From assembly GCA_025057755.1 (NCBI GenBank), contig JANWVC010000005.1, positions 62,001-126,000 of the forward strand: a stretch of DNA of 64,000 nucleotides. The letters run 5' to 3'. Positions within the stretch are counted from its first letter, which is position 1, and every line of letters starts with the position of its first letter. A model generated the notes under the pieces. It saw only the letters and a list, made by a program, of their open reading frames with translations, had not been told where the DNA came from and searched no databases. A program made the translations under genes and the position numbers. This DNA is from Limisphaera sp. Lineage in GTDB: Bacteria > Verrucomicrobiota > Verrucomicrobiia > Limisphaerales > Limisphaeraceae. Below are positions 53,757 to 62,317 of this stretch, one piece after another.

Positions 53757-55376
53757 ATGCAGTATTTGTTATCGCATCTATTGCAGCAGGCTGCCGCCAG
53801 TCATTCTGAGTCCATGGCCGCGCGGTTCTTGGGGCACGCGTGGAGTTATGGAGAGCTTGAGGCTCGGACCAATCGATTAGCCCGTGCCCTGTTCGCGAGC
53901 GCCGTACGTCGAGGGGATCGAGTCGGTTTGTGGATGAACAAATCGCTTCATTCTGTTGAAGCAGTTTACGGCATTATGAAGGCGGGCGCCGTGTATGTGC
54001 CTTTGGATCCTTCCGCTCCAGTAGCACGTGTGGCATACATTACCCGCGACTGCGACGTTCGGGTACTGCTTGTAGACGCCAGTCATGCGAATCAAGTGCC
54101 GGACTTGCTCGAGCAAGGTGCGGCCGTACGGACAGTGTTGTGTCTAGAACCCGTGGTGTCAGCCCCGTGCGCACACCGAGGGGACATAGGGTTTTGGGAC
54201 CGCGACTTCATTGATGGCCAAGCCGAGAGCTCGGTGGAATGCCCTGCCATTGAGACCGACCTGGCCTACATTCTCTACACATCGGGTTCGACCGGGTGTC
54301 CCAAGGGTGTCATGATCTCGCATCGGGCAAGCCTGGCCTTTGTCCAATGGGCAGCGTGTACCTTCAACCTAAGGCCCTGCGACCGAGTGACCAGCATAGC
54401 GCCGCTGCATTTTGATTTGTCGTCATTTGATCTGTACTCTACTGCCAAGGCAGGAGGCACCGTGGTGATTGTGCCAGAGAAACTGGTTTCGTTACCTATA
54501 AAACTGGCCGACCTGTGGCAGCACGAGCGAATTACCGTCACCTACACGGTCCCTTCGATCCTGAGTATGCTGGTTCAGTATGGCCGCCTCGACTCGCACG
54601 ACTTGTCCGCGCTGCGAATGATTTTGTTCGCGGGAGAAGTCTTTCCGGTGAAGTATCTCCGTCGCCTAGTTAACGCCATTCCCTGGGCTGCATATTACAA
54701 CTTATACGGGCCTACCGAGACAAATGTGTGCACTTACTATCGAGTGCGGCCGGAGGATATTGCCGCGGATGCACCGCCGACGCTGCCAATAGGGCGGGCC
54801 TGCGAAAACGCGGAGGTCTTTGCATTGGACGAAAGCGGAGAGCTGGTGAAAGCCCCCGGAGTGGAAGGAGAGTTATGGGTTCGGGGACCGACGGTAGCAC
54901 AGGGATACTGGGGGGACAAGGAACGAACAGCGCGCTGCTTCTGCCAAAACCCCTTGCATGACCGGTATCCCGACCCTTCTTACCGTACGGGCGATTTGGT
55001 AAAGTTAGCCGCCGACGGCAAGACTTGGCTCTTTTTGGGACGCAGAGATCACATGATTAAAAGTCGTGGTTATCGCATTGAGCTGGGTGACATTGAGAGC
55101 GCGCTTTATCATCACCCGGCTGTCCGGGAAGCCGCTGCGGTACCTGTGCCCGACGAGATCGTGGGAAATAGGTTGTACGCGTACGTGGTTTGGGGGGGCG
55201 ACAATCCACCAAATGCTTCAGAATTGCTGGCGTTTTGTCAACAGCGCCTGCCACCCTATATGGTGCCGGAGCGAGTCCAGTTTTTGGCTGAACTGCCCAA
55301 AACCTCCACCGGGAAGATTGATCGAGCGAGTTTGCTAACTTGGGCGCAAACTGGTGCGCAGGGCGGCCGCGAATGA
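53757..55376 (+). CDS. Free-standing amino-acid adenylation enzyme (putative L-prolyl-AMP ligase, PltF type)
   Basis: The 539-residue ANL enzyme resembles a single NRPS adenylation domain. Core motifs are A2 KAGAVYVPLDPSAPVAR, A3 YILYTSGSTGCPKGVMISH (171-189), A5 YYNLYGPTETNVC, A6 GELWVRGPTVAQGYW, A7 YRTGDLV, A8 GRRDHMIKSRGYRIELGDIE and A10 with Lys520 in PKTSTGK. No condensation, carrier or thioesterase part is fused. The ten pocket residues, read by eye against GrsA, are D220, L221, F224, Y263, L290, A292, L316, V324, C325 and K520. From memory this code is the one, or nearly the one, reported for L-proline-activating ligases of pyrrole pathways. It should activate the amino acid as AMP ester and load it onto the carrier encoded next, 60 bases downstream. 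Confidence 0.87.
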   Translation: MQYLLSHLLQQAAASHSESMAARFLGHAWSYGELEARTNRLARALFASAVRRGDRVGLWMNKSLHSVEAVYGIMKAGAVYVPLDPSAPVARVAYITRDCDVRVLLVDASHANQVPDLLEQGAAVRTVLCLEPVVSAPCAHRGDIGFWDRDFIDGQAESSVECPAIETDLAYILYTSGSTGCPKGVMISHRASLAFVQWAACTFNLRPCDRVTSIAPLHFDLSSFDLYSTAKAGGTVVIVPEKLVSLPIKLADLWQHERITVTYTVPSILSMLVQYGRLDSHDLSALRMILFAGEVFPVKYLRRLVNAIPWAAYYNLYGPTETNVCTYYRVRPEDIAADAPPTLPIGRACENAEVFALDESGELVKAPGVEGELWVRGPTVAQGYWGDKERTARCFCQNPLHDRYPDPSYRTGDLVKLAADGKTWLFLGRRDHMIKSRGYRIELGDIESALYHHPAVREAAAVPVPDEIVGNRLYAYVVWGGDNPPNASELLAFCQQRLPPYMVPERVQFLAELPKTSTGKIDRASLLTWAQTGAQGGRE

Positions 55377-55436
55377 GGTAGGGCGGACACCACGAGGCAA
55401 AGAGGTGCGATAGAATCAGGCAGAAGGGAGGCGTTC

Positions 55437-55694
55437 ATGGAAACTCAAGCGCGAATTGAACGGTTTATAGCCCAGGATATACTGGCAGGGAGTCGTTCAT
55501 CCATCGGGGCAACTGAGAACTTAGTTGGCATGGGTGGACTGTTGGACTCTTTAGGTCTCTTGCGGCTGATTCAATTCCTCGAGGAGGAATTTCAAATCCA
55601 GATCGGCGACGGGGACGTGCGTGAGGAGAATTTTGGCACGCTTGAACGCCTTGCGGCCTTTGTCGCGCGAAAGGAGAACCAGAAAAGTGTCTAG
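55437..55694 (+). CDS. Free-standing acyl/peptidyl carrier protein (PltL type)
   Basis: The 85-residue helical carrier protein has the phosphopantetheine site S38 in GGLLDSLGLLRLI. The motif is DSL, as in many peptidyl and acyl carriers. Helices 1-3 (ARIERFIAQDIL, LLRLIQFLEEEFQIQI, TLERLAAFVARK) give the full four-helix fold. The start ATG at 55437 has GGGAGG about 6 bases upstream. It should carry the activated amino acid for the neighbouring adenylation enzyme and for oxidation by the dehydrogenase. No phosphopantetheinyl transferase or thioesterase is in the window, so modification must be supplied from elsewhere and the acyl group probably leaves by a transferase. Confidence 0.87.
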   Translation: METQARIERFIAQDILAGSRSSIGATENLVGMGGLLDSLGLLRLIQFLEEEFQIQIGDGDVREENFGTLERLAAFVARKENQKSV

Positions 55695-55753
55695 GTAGCA
55701 TACAAGGAGGAAGCGGTATCTGACCCGGCACGCTGAAGGCGGAGAGCAGCGAC

Positions 55754-56470
55754 ATGGAGAGCAGAGAGTTTAGGCAACCAAAGGGACGGGATCCGGCATC
55801 CTCGGGCCACCAGGCCGAGGGGAAGCAGTCAGGACTGGCCATCCTAATGGCTCGCTGGTTCTATGGACGGACACCTTCGACCCTGCAGGGTTGTCTGCGG
55901 CGGTTGGTTTTGCGCTTGGAGGGAGGGCCGGTTTACTCGTGCAGTATCCGAGAGATTTTCTGGCGATATCATGGCGTTTCCGTGGGCATGTACACGATTG
56001 GCCCTTGTGAATCCGAACCGTCCAACTTTGCTGCTGGTACCCGCATCGGAAGGTACTGTTCTGTGTATTACACCGCCATGGTCCTCAGCCAGAGTGGGCC
56101 GGAGGAGCCAGTTTTTGTTGGTGGTCCGGCGTGGGACCCTAGGCGTTGGAGCAAACCAAAGTACGCGAGGGATCCGGTGGGCGTGGACATTGGGCATGAC
56201 GTTTATATAGGTCACAACGCCGTTATTCTGCCTAGCGTTCAAACGATCGGACACGGGGCCGTCATCGGAGCGGGCTCTGTTGTGCACGATGATGTCCCTC
56301 CATACGCAGTCGTAACGGGTAATCCGGCCCGTGTGGTCCGCTACCGATTTAGGGCCGCTACTATTGAGAAGCTCCTCGCAGAGCAATGGTGGTTGAAAAC
56401 GATCGACGAGCTAGCCGCCTCTCGTCAGAGGTTGGATGCGCCACTCGAAGATTGCATAGCCGGGAGTTAG
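55754..56470 (+). CDS. Left-handed beta-helix (hexapeptide) acyltransferase 2
   Basis: The 238-residue LbH acyltransferase is paralogous to the one at 49.9 kb. Shared features are [31 protein letters not shown], the turns [52 protein letters not shown], and the C-terminal [11 protein letters not shown] helix. It should transfer an acyl group to a sugar. It starts 59 bases after the carrier-protein gene and is a candidate for the enzyme that takes the acyl group from that carrier, although standard members use acyl-CoA. The first about 30 residues ([19 protein letters not shown]) are a polar extension. Confidence 0.85.
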   Translation: MESREFRQPKGRDPASSGHQAEGKQSGLAILMARWFYGRTPSTLQGCLRRLVLRLEGGPVYSCSIREIFWRYHGVSVGMYTIGPCESEPSNFAAGTRIGRYCSVYYTAMVLSQSGPEEPVFVGGPAWDPRRWSKPKYARDPVGVDIGHDVYIGHNAVILPSVQTIGHGAVIGAGSVVHDDVPPYAVVTGNPARVVRYRFRAATIEKLLAEQWWLKTIDELAASRQRLDAPLEDCIAGS

Positions 56471-56477
56471 GGGTGAC

Positions 56478-57152
56478 ATGTGCGCTGGGTTACCCAGAGT
56501 AAACCGGAGCTGTGAATCGGCCATGCGGACAAATGCTGCATGGTTAGTGCCCTTTTATGGCAGGGTATCCAGCGAGTTTGTTCGGCGGAAATTGCGCCAT
56601 TGGATAATACGCATGGAGGGTGGGCCAGCCTACTCCGCGAGCATCCGGAGCGTGCTCCACAAATATTATGGTATTGAGGTCGGCTGCTGTAGTTACTGGC
56701 CGTGGCGACAGAAGCCACTCGTCTTGCATCGGGGGACGAGAATCGGCAACTATTGCTATGTCGCCAACACCGTGCGGACATTCACTCGAAATCATCCCTT
56801 TCATTTGCTATCTAGTCATGGCTTATTCTACAACCCTGAGCTAGGCCGTGTAACAGGCCCTCCGGTCTGCTTTGGGAAGCTCGACATTGAGCACGGAGCT
56901 TGGGTCGGGGACCGAGCAATCATCCTTCCACCCGCCCACCGGATTGGGATTGGCGCCGTGGTGCGACCCGGGTCTATCGTGTGCATGGACGTACCAGACT
57001 ATGCAATTGTGGACGGCTTCCCCGCGCGCATTGTAGGATGGCGGGTTGATAAATCCCTGATTCCCCGTTTGATCTCCAGTCGCTGGTGGGAGCAAGCAAT
57101 CGTCGACCTTGGCGAAGGCAGGTTAGAAAAATGGTCTGCATTTAATTTTTAG
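56478..57152 (+). CDS. Left-handed beta-helix (hexapeptide) acyltransferase 3
   Basis: This third LbH paralogue has 224 residues. Blocks are RKLRHWIIRMEGGPAYSASIRSVL, GTRIGNYCYVANTVRTFTRNHPFH, LDIEHGAWVGDRAIILPPAHRIGIGAVVRPGSIVCMDVPDYAIVDGFPARIV. The turns are less regular than in the two other copies (ICM in place of VVT), so it has diverged. The ATG at 56478, 8 bases after the previous gene, has AGGGG 5 bases upstream; 56523 is an alternative. It should acylate a sugar of the locus product. With copy 2 it forms a tandem pair directly behind the carrier protein. Confidence 0.82.
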   Translation: MCAGLPRVNRSCESAMRTNAAWLVPFYGRVSSEFVRRKLRHWIIRMEGGPAYSASIRSVLHKYYGIEVGCCSYWPWRQKPLVLHRGTRIGNYCYVANTVRTFTRNHPFHLLSSHGLFYNPELGRVTGPPVCFGKLDIEHGAWVGDRAIILPPAHRIGIGAVVRPGSIVCMDVPDYAIVDGFPARIVGWRVDKSLIPRLISSRWWEQAIVDLGEGRLEKWSAFNF

Positions 57153-57562
57153 GATGGTCGGACACGAGCTTGCGCATATCGGCTTAGTGATGCGGGGCGG
57201 TGAGCCCGCATCCATCCCCGGTTGAAAAGGCGGGCCTAGGTGGCGGAGCTGTGGTCTGCCTAGACATTGGCTGGGTACGGCGAACGAGGTTTGCCCAGGC
57301 AAAATGGCGAGGCTTTCGGTTCAAGAGCCGCCTACAAGAGGAGGTGGGCGTGGCTGTGCGCGCACTACCCCGGACGACGGCAGCCCGGGCCACGGGCGTA
57401 AGGGGCCCCGTCTTTGCCCGGAGGGCATTGGTTTGCAGGGGAAGGTTTGTTTAGCGATGCCTGGCTCGTGCGTCTGTGGATCGAGAGAGGTGTGAGATCG
57501 GCTGTGGAGGATAAGGTTGCAGATGGTTGGTAGAGACCTGCTGGGCTAGCTCTTGTGGGAAG
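57153..57562. other. Intergenic region with one strong hairpin, no gene seen
   Basis: About 410 bases separate the acyltransferase pair from the CapA-like gene. GATGCGGG (57189-57196) pairs perfectly with CCCGCATC (57205-57212) over an 8-base loop, 37 bases after the acyltransferase stop. No T-run follows, so it is a weak terminator or mRNA-stabilising stem. Short frames in the remainder have no family features. Confidence 0.4.
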
Positions 57563-58717
57563 ATGGCATCTTTGGTGATTGCTGGGGATGTATGCCCCAT
57601 CGGGGCCAACCGAAGTTTTTTTGAGAAGGGCGATGCGCAAGCATTGTTTGGGGATCTGTTGCCGCTCTTTCGCTCGGCCGATTTGGTAGTTGCAAATCTC
57701 GAGTGTCCTTTGATCGATAGGCCCTCGCCAATTCGGAAGACCGGCCCCATTTTCGGTGCTTCTGCTTCATGCGTCGAGGCGCTGCGCAGGGCCGGAATCG
57801 GCCTGCTGTCGCTCGCAAACAACCACATCATGGACCATGGTGTTGAAGGCTTGCGTCACACCCTGCGGGTTTGCCGGCGGGCTGGTATCGCCACCGTGGG
57901 AGCGGGGGAAAACCTCGAGCAGGCCGGCCAGCCATACGTTAGGGATTTGCAAGGACTTCGCATCGCCGTGTTGGCTGTGGCTGAGAGAGAGTTTTCCATT
58001 GCCGGACCAAAGACGCCTGGGGCAAATCCGATTGACCTGATTGAGGTGTTGAGGCGCATCCGTGCGGAAGCAGACTGTTGGGATCATTGGATTGTTCTTT
58101 ATCATGGTGCCGCAGAGTTTCAGCCAGTGACGCCACAAGTCCAGCGTCTGTGCCGTTTCCTCATTGAGACAGGCGCAACAGCCGTCGTAGTTCAGCATCC
58201 CCATGCACTGGGTGGTTGGGAACGCTATCAGCACGGTTTTATCGTTTACGGTCAAGGTGCGCTTGTCATGGATGAGGAAATCTATCGGCAGAAGGAGGGA
58301 TTTCACGACGGCTTCCTTGTGCGCTTGGACCTGGGCTTGAAAAAGTCTGCGCGCATGACCTGCATTCCATTTCGTCAGTCGAAACCGCCCCCAGGCGCGA
58401 GGCTCCTTCCGCCCACCGATGCGACTGCCTGGATCCGGCAAATGGAAGATTATAGCAGACGACTGGCAGACCCGACCCAGGTGGAAACCGAGTGGTTGGC
58501 GTTCTGCGAGGCGCTTCGTCACGATGCTTTGAGCACCCTGCTCGGGCATGGGACCTTGGCACGAACACTGAATCGAACGGGTTGGGTGGAGCGTCTTTGG
58601 ACCGGCGAAAAGCGGATGCGGGGGGTTCGCAACATGGTGTTGTGCGAAACGCATCGCGAATTGTTGCAGACGGTGTTCGACCGGTGGTGGTATCCACCCG
58701 GAGGAACTCCCGCATGA
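57563..58717 (+). CDS. CapA-like (PGA_cap) metallophosphatase-fold protein
   Basis: The 384-residue protein of the CapA/poly-gamma-glutamate-capsule family has a calcineurin-like core. Motifs are LVIAGDVCP, VVANLECPL, LLSLANNHIMDHG, WIVLYHGAAEFQP and VVVQHPHALGGWE, which supply metal-ligand Asp, Asn and His residues. Members are needed for capsule synthesis or anchoring. No signal peptide is seen with the chosen ATG (57563); a TTG at 57527 adds 12 residues. The stop overlaps the start of the next gene (ATGA), so both are probably coupled and act on the same polymer. Confidence 0.87.
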   Translation: MASLVIAGDVCPIGANRSFFEKGDAQALFGDLLPLFRSADLVVANLECPLIDRPSPIRKTGPIFGASASCVEALRRAGIGLLSLANNHIMDHGVEGLRHTLRVCRRAGIATVGAGENLEQAGQPYVRDLQGLRIAVLAVAEREFSIAGPKTPGANPIDLIEVLRRIRAEADCWDHWIVLYHGAAEFQPVTPQVQRLCRFLIETGATAVVVQHPHALGGWERYQHGFIVYGQGALVMDEEIYRQKEGFHDGFLVRLDLGLKKSARMTCIPFRQSKPPPGARLLPPTDATAWIRQMEDYSRRLADPTQVETEWLAFCEALRHDALSTLLGHGTLARTLNRTGWVERLWTGEKRMRGVRNMVLCETHRELLQTVFDRWWYPPGGTPA

Positions 58718-60117
58718 AGGTTGGAATCTTGGGAACTCCAGTAAGTTCGGGGAATCGCGGGGTGATGGCGTTGGGCGCGGCTCTGGTTTCGCTCTTGTCC
58801 CGGGCCGGGGCTGCGCACTGCACCATGTTTGTTGGACACGCGCGACCGGATCCGTTGCGCGTTTGGAGTTCCCAGGGGATCCGAGTGGTTGAGGTGGTGA
58901 ACTATCGGTTGTCACCGAAGGCCCGTCCGAAGGAGCACCTGGCGTGGATCGTTTGCGCAAGTCTCCTTTATGCGGCGCTTCCATTGGAGAGGGTCCGAGC
59001 CTGGCTCCAGGCTGGATGCCCATGGATCAAGAAACTGACGGAGATGGACGTCGTGGGCGATATCCGCGGCGGTGACAGCTTTAGCGACATTTACGGAATG
59101 CGTCGGTTTTTGCTCGGTTTTCTCGCTGCATGGACAGTTATCCTGGTGGGAAAACCTTTGGTAATGTTTCCCCAGACGTATGGTCCTTATCGACATCCGA
59201 TCGCCCGGTGGTTGGCCAGATACTTGTTGCGCCGGGCACGTGTGATTTTGGCGCGTGATGCGGAAAGCCAAAGAGTTGCCAATGAATGGATTGGACCGCA
59301 TCGTTCCGCATGGCTGACACCAGATGTGGCGTTTGCTTTGGAGGCCAGGCTTCCCAAGCGGTTGGAACTAAGCCCGCCTTTGAACCTCGGCCATGGATGT
59401 TCGGCTGTAGCGGGCGTGCGCCCGATCGGGTTAAATATCAACGGGTTGATGTACAACGGCGGATACACGCGGCGTAATCAATTCGGTTTGCAACTCGATT
59501 ACCGTTCGTTTCTGCCCAAACTGGTCACTGCGTTGTTACAGGAGCATCCGGGTGAAATCTGGTTGATTCCCCACACTTATGCCCCGCCTGAAAGTGTGGA
59601 GAGCGATCCGGAGGCTTGTAGGCGTGTGCAGGAGGCAATGCCGGTCGAACTCAAAGGTAGAATTCGAGTGGTGACTGGCGAGTACGATTGCCATGAAATC
59701 AAAGGTGTGATCGGGCTGTGTGATTTCATGATCGGTTCGCGAATGCATGCGTGCATCGCGGCTTTGTCACAAGGAATACCCACCGTGGGAATCGCGTACA
59801 GTCGCAAATTTGAGGGTGTATTTGAAACTGTGGGCATGCGAGAGTGGGTGGTGGATGCGCGCAAGTTGGAAGAGTCAAAGGCGTTGCAGCGTGTGTTGGA
59901 GTTGTACCGGCGACGCGAGGAAGTACGAGCCGGCCTCAGTGCTCGGGCTGGCGAGGCTCGTCGCAGCTTGGAAGAAGCTTTTCAGCAGTTCATCGTGTGC
60001 GCTATACGAACTGGTGCGGGGCTTCATGAAAATACGGATGCTTGTTGGCGGCCAGACGCCCCGTCGTCTGCCGTGTCTCCGAAAGGCGGTGAGATGCAAC
60101 GGCGTGCCCCTTGTTGA
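58714..60117 (+). CDS. Polysaccharide-pyruvyl-transferase-family protein
   Basis: This 467-residue GT-B-like protein of the PS_pyruv_trans family starts at the ATG at 58714, inside the CapA-like stop. Blocks are VGILGTPVSSGNRGVMALGAAL, DIRGGDSFSDIYG, LVMFPQTYGPYRHPIARWLARYLLRRARVILARDAES, WLIPHTYAPPES and DFMIGSRMHACIAALSQGIPTVGIAYSRKFEGVFE. Members add a pyruvate ketal from phosphoenolpyruvate to a sugar, or are related glycosyltransferases. Here it probably decorates the polysaccharide. The about 45 C-terminal residues are polar and lack family features. Confidence 0.86.
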   Translation: MKVGILGTPVSSGNRGVMALGAALVSLLSRAGAAHCTMFVGHARPDPLRVWSSQGIRVVEVVNYRLSPKARPKEHLAWIVCASLLYAALPLERVRAWLQAGCPWIKKLTEMDVVGDIRGGDSFSDIYGMRRFLLGFLAAWTVILVGKPLVMFPQTYGPYRHPIARWLARYLLRRARVILARDAESQRVANEWIGPHRSAWLTPDVAFALEARLPKRLELSPPLNLGHGCSAVAGVRPIGLNINGLMYNGGYTRRNQFGLQLDYRSFLPKLVTALLQEHPGEIWLIPHTYAPPESVESDPEACRRVQEAMPVELKGRIRVVTGEYDCHEIKGVIGLCDFMIGSRMHACIAALSQGIPTVGIAYSRKFEGVFETVGMREWVVDARKLEESKALQRVLELYRRREEVRAGLSARAGEARRSLEEAFQQFIVCAIRTGAGLHENTDACWRPDAPSSAVSPKGGEMQRRAPC

Positions 60118-60429
60118 TAGCGGGCCTTGCTTAAAGCGTACCCAAACGTTTTTGGGGGCCTGAAAGAGGGCCCCGTCATATAAAATCACGGAGGTAGGCC
60201 CTCGGATGGAAGTCTTGATACCGGAGGCAAAGGGCTTGAGGAGTTGGGGGGAGCAGCTTTACTAAGAAGATGAATGACCGGCATGCAGGATGCTGCTTTC
60301 GCCATGTGGGGCATGGATCAGAGGTAGAATTTTGCGACGGGCACCGGCCGTCGAGATCGCGTCGGTGAAAAAGCCGGTGGAATTCACAGGCGTGTGTCCG
60401 GGATGACAATTCAGGCGAGAGATGTGAAA
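60118..60429. other. Intergenic region with a GC-rich stem
   Basis: About 310 bases separate the pyruvyltransferase gene from the VPDSG-CTERM gene. GGGGCC (60155-60160) pairs with GGCCCC (60169-60174), 38 bases after the stop. No T-run follows, so it would be a weak terminator at best. No coding frame was supported in the rest. Confidence 0.35.
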
Positions 60430-61209
60430 ATGGAAAAGCTGAGGTTCAACCGCGTCCGGCTGTCGAGCTTGGTGCTTTGTTTGGTTTCATGGGCTCTGCG
60501 CTCCGAGGCAGTTCAACTGTCTGGACACGAATCGCGCGTGTCAGGCCGCTGGCAGGAAGTATGGGAGAATGCGGACGGGGGGACCCTCACGCGCTCTGGG
60601 TTGTTCGGGCAGGAGGGGACGGGCTCCGGCATGATCTTCTGGCAGGAGGCATCGGCGCCCCATGGCTGGGGTTGGACTGAGGGCGCAGTGGGACCGTTTT
60701 CCCTTTGGTTAACGGCTGGGAGTGCGGCTTGGTTGCTTCCGATGGCAGACGGGAGTATGGGCAGTTTGCCGGGCACCGCGATGACTGTCGCAGCCGAATC
60801 GCGAACTCGGTTTTTGGTCAACGCTCCATCCTTGAGTTTCACCCTGCAGGCGGAGGCTTATTGGAATTACCATGCCCATGAACAGGACATGAGCCTGGTC
60901 GTACGCGACCTAACGTTGGACGAAGTCTTGCTGCGCTGGCAGCTCGCGGAGCAGCCGGTTTCCGTGTTCAGCGCCAATTACCAGTTCAGTGTGAACCCGG
61001 CTCATGAATATGAGCTGGTGTTGAGCGGCTGGGTGAATGCGTGGGACGCCAAAGACGCCAGTTTGCGACTTTGGGTGGGTTGGGATGTGCCTGGCGGGGA
61101 GATTCGGATTGCACGAGTGCCGGACGGGGGCAGCGCAGCAGTACTGCTTCTCTTGGCCATGGGCGGTTTGTGGACCTTGGGCCGCTTGTGGGCCCGCTCG
61201 TCCTTTTAG
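60430..61209 (+). CDS. Secreted VPDSG-CTERM sorting-domain protein
   Basis: The 259-residue protein has a signal peptide (about 1-28, RLSSLVLCLVSWALRSEA) and a beta-rich middle with many W, G and S. Its C-terminal tail VPDGGSAAVLLLLAMGGL is followed by the short basic end RLWARSSF. This matches the VPDSG-CTERM signal of Verrucomicrobiota, thought to be processed by an exosortase-like protease and linked to polysaccharide loci. It should end up on the cell surface or in the matrix made by this locus. I chose the ATG at 60430 to place the basic N-region correctly; starts at 60394 and 60403 add 9-12 residues. The middle domain is unrecognised. Confidence 0.8.
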   Translation: MEKLRFNRVRLSSLVLCLVSWALRSEAVQLSGHESRVSGRWQEVWENADGGTLTRSGLFGQEGTGSGMIFWQEASAPHGWGWTEGAVGPFSLWLTAGSAAWLLPMADGSMGSLPGTAMTVAAESRTRFLVNAPSLSFTLQAEAYWNYHAHEQDMSLVVRDLTLDEVLLRWQLAEQPVSVFSANYQFSVNPAHEYELVLSGWVNAWDAKDASLRLWVGWDVPGGEIRIARVPDGGSAAVLLLLAMGGLWTLGRLWARSSF

Positions 61210-61278
61210 CCTGTGCGCATGTTCAATTGAAACGGCTTGCGTTTGTAAAACGGTTTCTCGACTCAGTTTTAAGGGGTA

Positions 61279-61335
61279 GTCAGGCTCAGGCATCATCCGG
61301 GTCACTGTTCTTGGATGATACGAGGCTTTCCTGAC
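61279..61335 (+). repeat. Nested inverted repeat after the VPDSG-CTERM gene
   Basis: Outer arms GTCAGG (61279-61284) and CCTGAC (61330-61335) enclose inner arms ATCATCC (61292-61298) and GGATGAT (61313-61319). The structure lies 70 bases after the stop codon. It could be a processing or stabilising stem, or a regulatory element. No T-run follows. Confidence 0.35.
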
Positions 61336-61624
61336 AGGGCACTCTATACGGATTCGCATGCGACTTCGCTTGTTGTTCCTGCGGCAAAAGACCCATGGAT
61401 GAGCAACCTGTCTCGTCGTGATTAGTTGCGTGAGCTAGGCCGACAGCGGCAAATCGGCTATTGCTCCCAAGGGAGGTGGCACGACTGTTTCAAGAAGCCA
61501 CAGGTCGGTCTTGCATCGCTAATTTTTAACGCGGAAATGGGTCTCCCTTTGGGGCGTATGGATTCCTAAGCTACCAAAAATGGCCGCCTAGGGAACGCCA
61601 AAGTTGGCCTCGTGGCCTTGCTAA
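61336..61624. other. Remainder of the intergenic region, nothing seen
   Basis: Between the nested repeat and the next GNAT gene I find no coding frame, tRNA or clear promoter. The composition is somewhat more A+T-rich than the core of the locus. Confidence 0.3.
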
Positions 61625-62317
61625 TTGACAAAGGTGATTTTAGGCCCCATTCAGCGTTGGTTTGCGCTTTACCGCTCTGAGGGGTTGCAACCGCTCCTAG
61701 GGCATCTTCGTGCCTTGCTATGGTCAAAAAGAGGCTATATTCAGCTTGAGATGCGGTTAGGGTCTGTTGGTGCGTCTCTGTGCCCTCATGTGGACATGCC
61801 TGCAGGTTATGAACTCTGTTCTAACAGCCTCCCGCGGTTGGTGCAATGGAGACAATGGGCTCTAAAGGTCCGTGGTTGGCTTCCAGCCGAATGCTTCATG
61901 GATGAGTTTGCAGGCTTGGAGCAAGTTTACACCGTTTGGCGCGATTCCGAATTGGCTCACATTTGCTGGGTGGCAACACCAGGAAAGAAGGGCAGTTTAC
62001 CTGGGCAAATCGTGGCTGACGGTGAAGCTGAGGTTCGCGCCGCTTATACATTCCCTGACTATAGAGGCCAAGGTCTCTTTCGGAGCACACTACGCATGGT
62101 GGTCCATAAAGCCGGTGTTGCTGGCGCGCAACGGATCACAGCGTACGTGCGCCCGGCCAATGTATCCTCTCTACGAGCTTTTCGAGCAGCAGGATTCCAG
62201 GTGCGTGGGATATGTGTAGCGCTGCGATGCTGTGGTATCCCAAAAATTTCCATTCGCCCGATCGACGATCAATGCCCTCTCAAGAAACCAGTCCGAACAA
62301 TCGCCTCCGACATTTAA
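61625..62317 (+). CDS. GNAT-family N-acetyltransferase
   Basis: The protein has about 230 residues with an N-terminal helical part (about 1-90) and a GNAT core. AAYTFPDYRGQGLFRSTLRMVVHKAG is the acetyl-CoA loop (about residue 138), and ITAYVRPANVSSLRAFRAAGFQVRG is the last strand and helix. It should acylate an amine on a sugar or small molecule. The frame opens with a TTG at 61625; GTG at 61634 is also possible, and neither has a good ribosome-binding site, so the start is uncertain. It lies on the same strand as the locus but after a large gap. Confidence 0.75.
   Translation: MTKVILGPIQRWFALYRSEGLQPLLGHLRALLWSKRGYIQLEMRLGSVGASLCPHVDMPAGYELCSNSLPRLVQWRQWALKVRGWLPAECFMDEFAGLEQVYTVWRDSELAHICWVATPGKKGSLPGQIVADGEAEVRAAYTFPDYRGQGLFRSTLRMVVHKAGVAGAQRITAYVRPANVSSLRAFRAAGFQVRGICVALRCCGIPKISIRPIDDQCPLKKPVRTIASDI

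Noticed and set aside
53757..55694. Adenylation enzyme and carrier as a D-alanylation (DltA/DltC) system
   Set aside because: No DltB or DltD genes are present, the pocket residues fit proline better, and the neighbouring dehydrogenase points to the pyrrole-type trio. It is not fully excluded.
57200..57495. Short plus-strand frames before the CapA-like gene
   Set aside because: No motif, and the composition resembles random reading of G+C-rich DNA.
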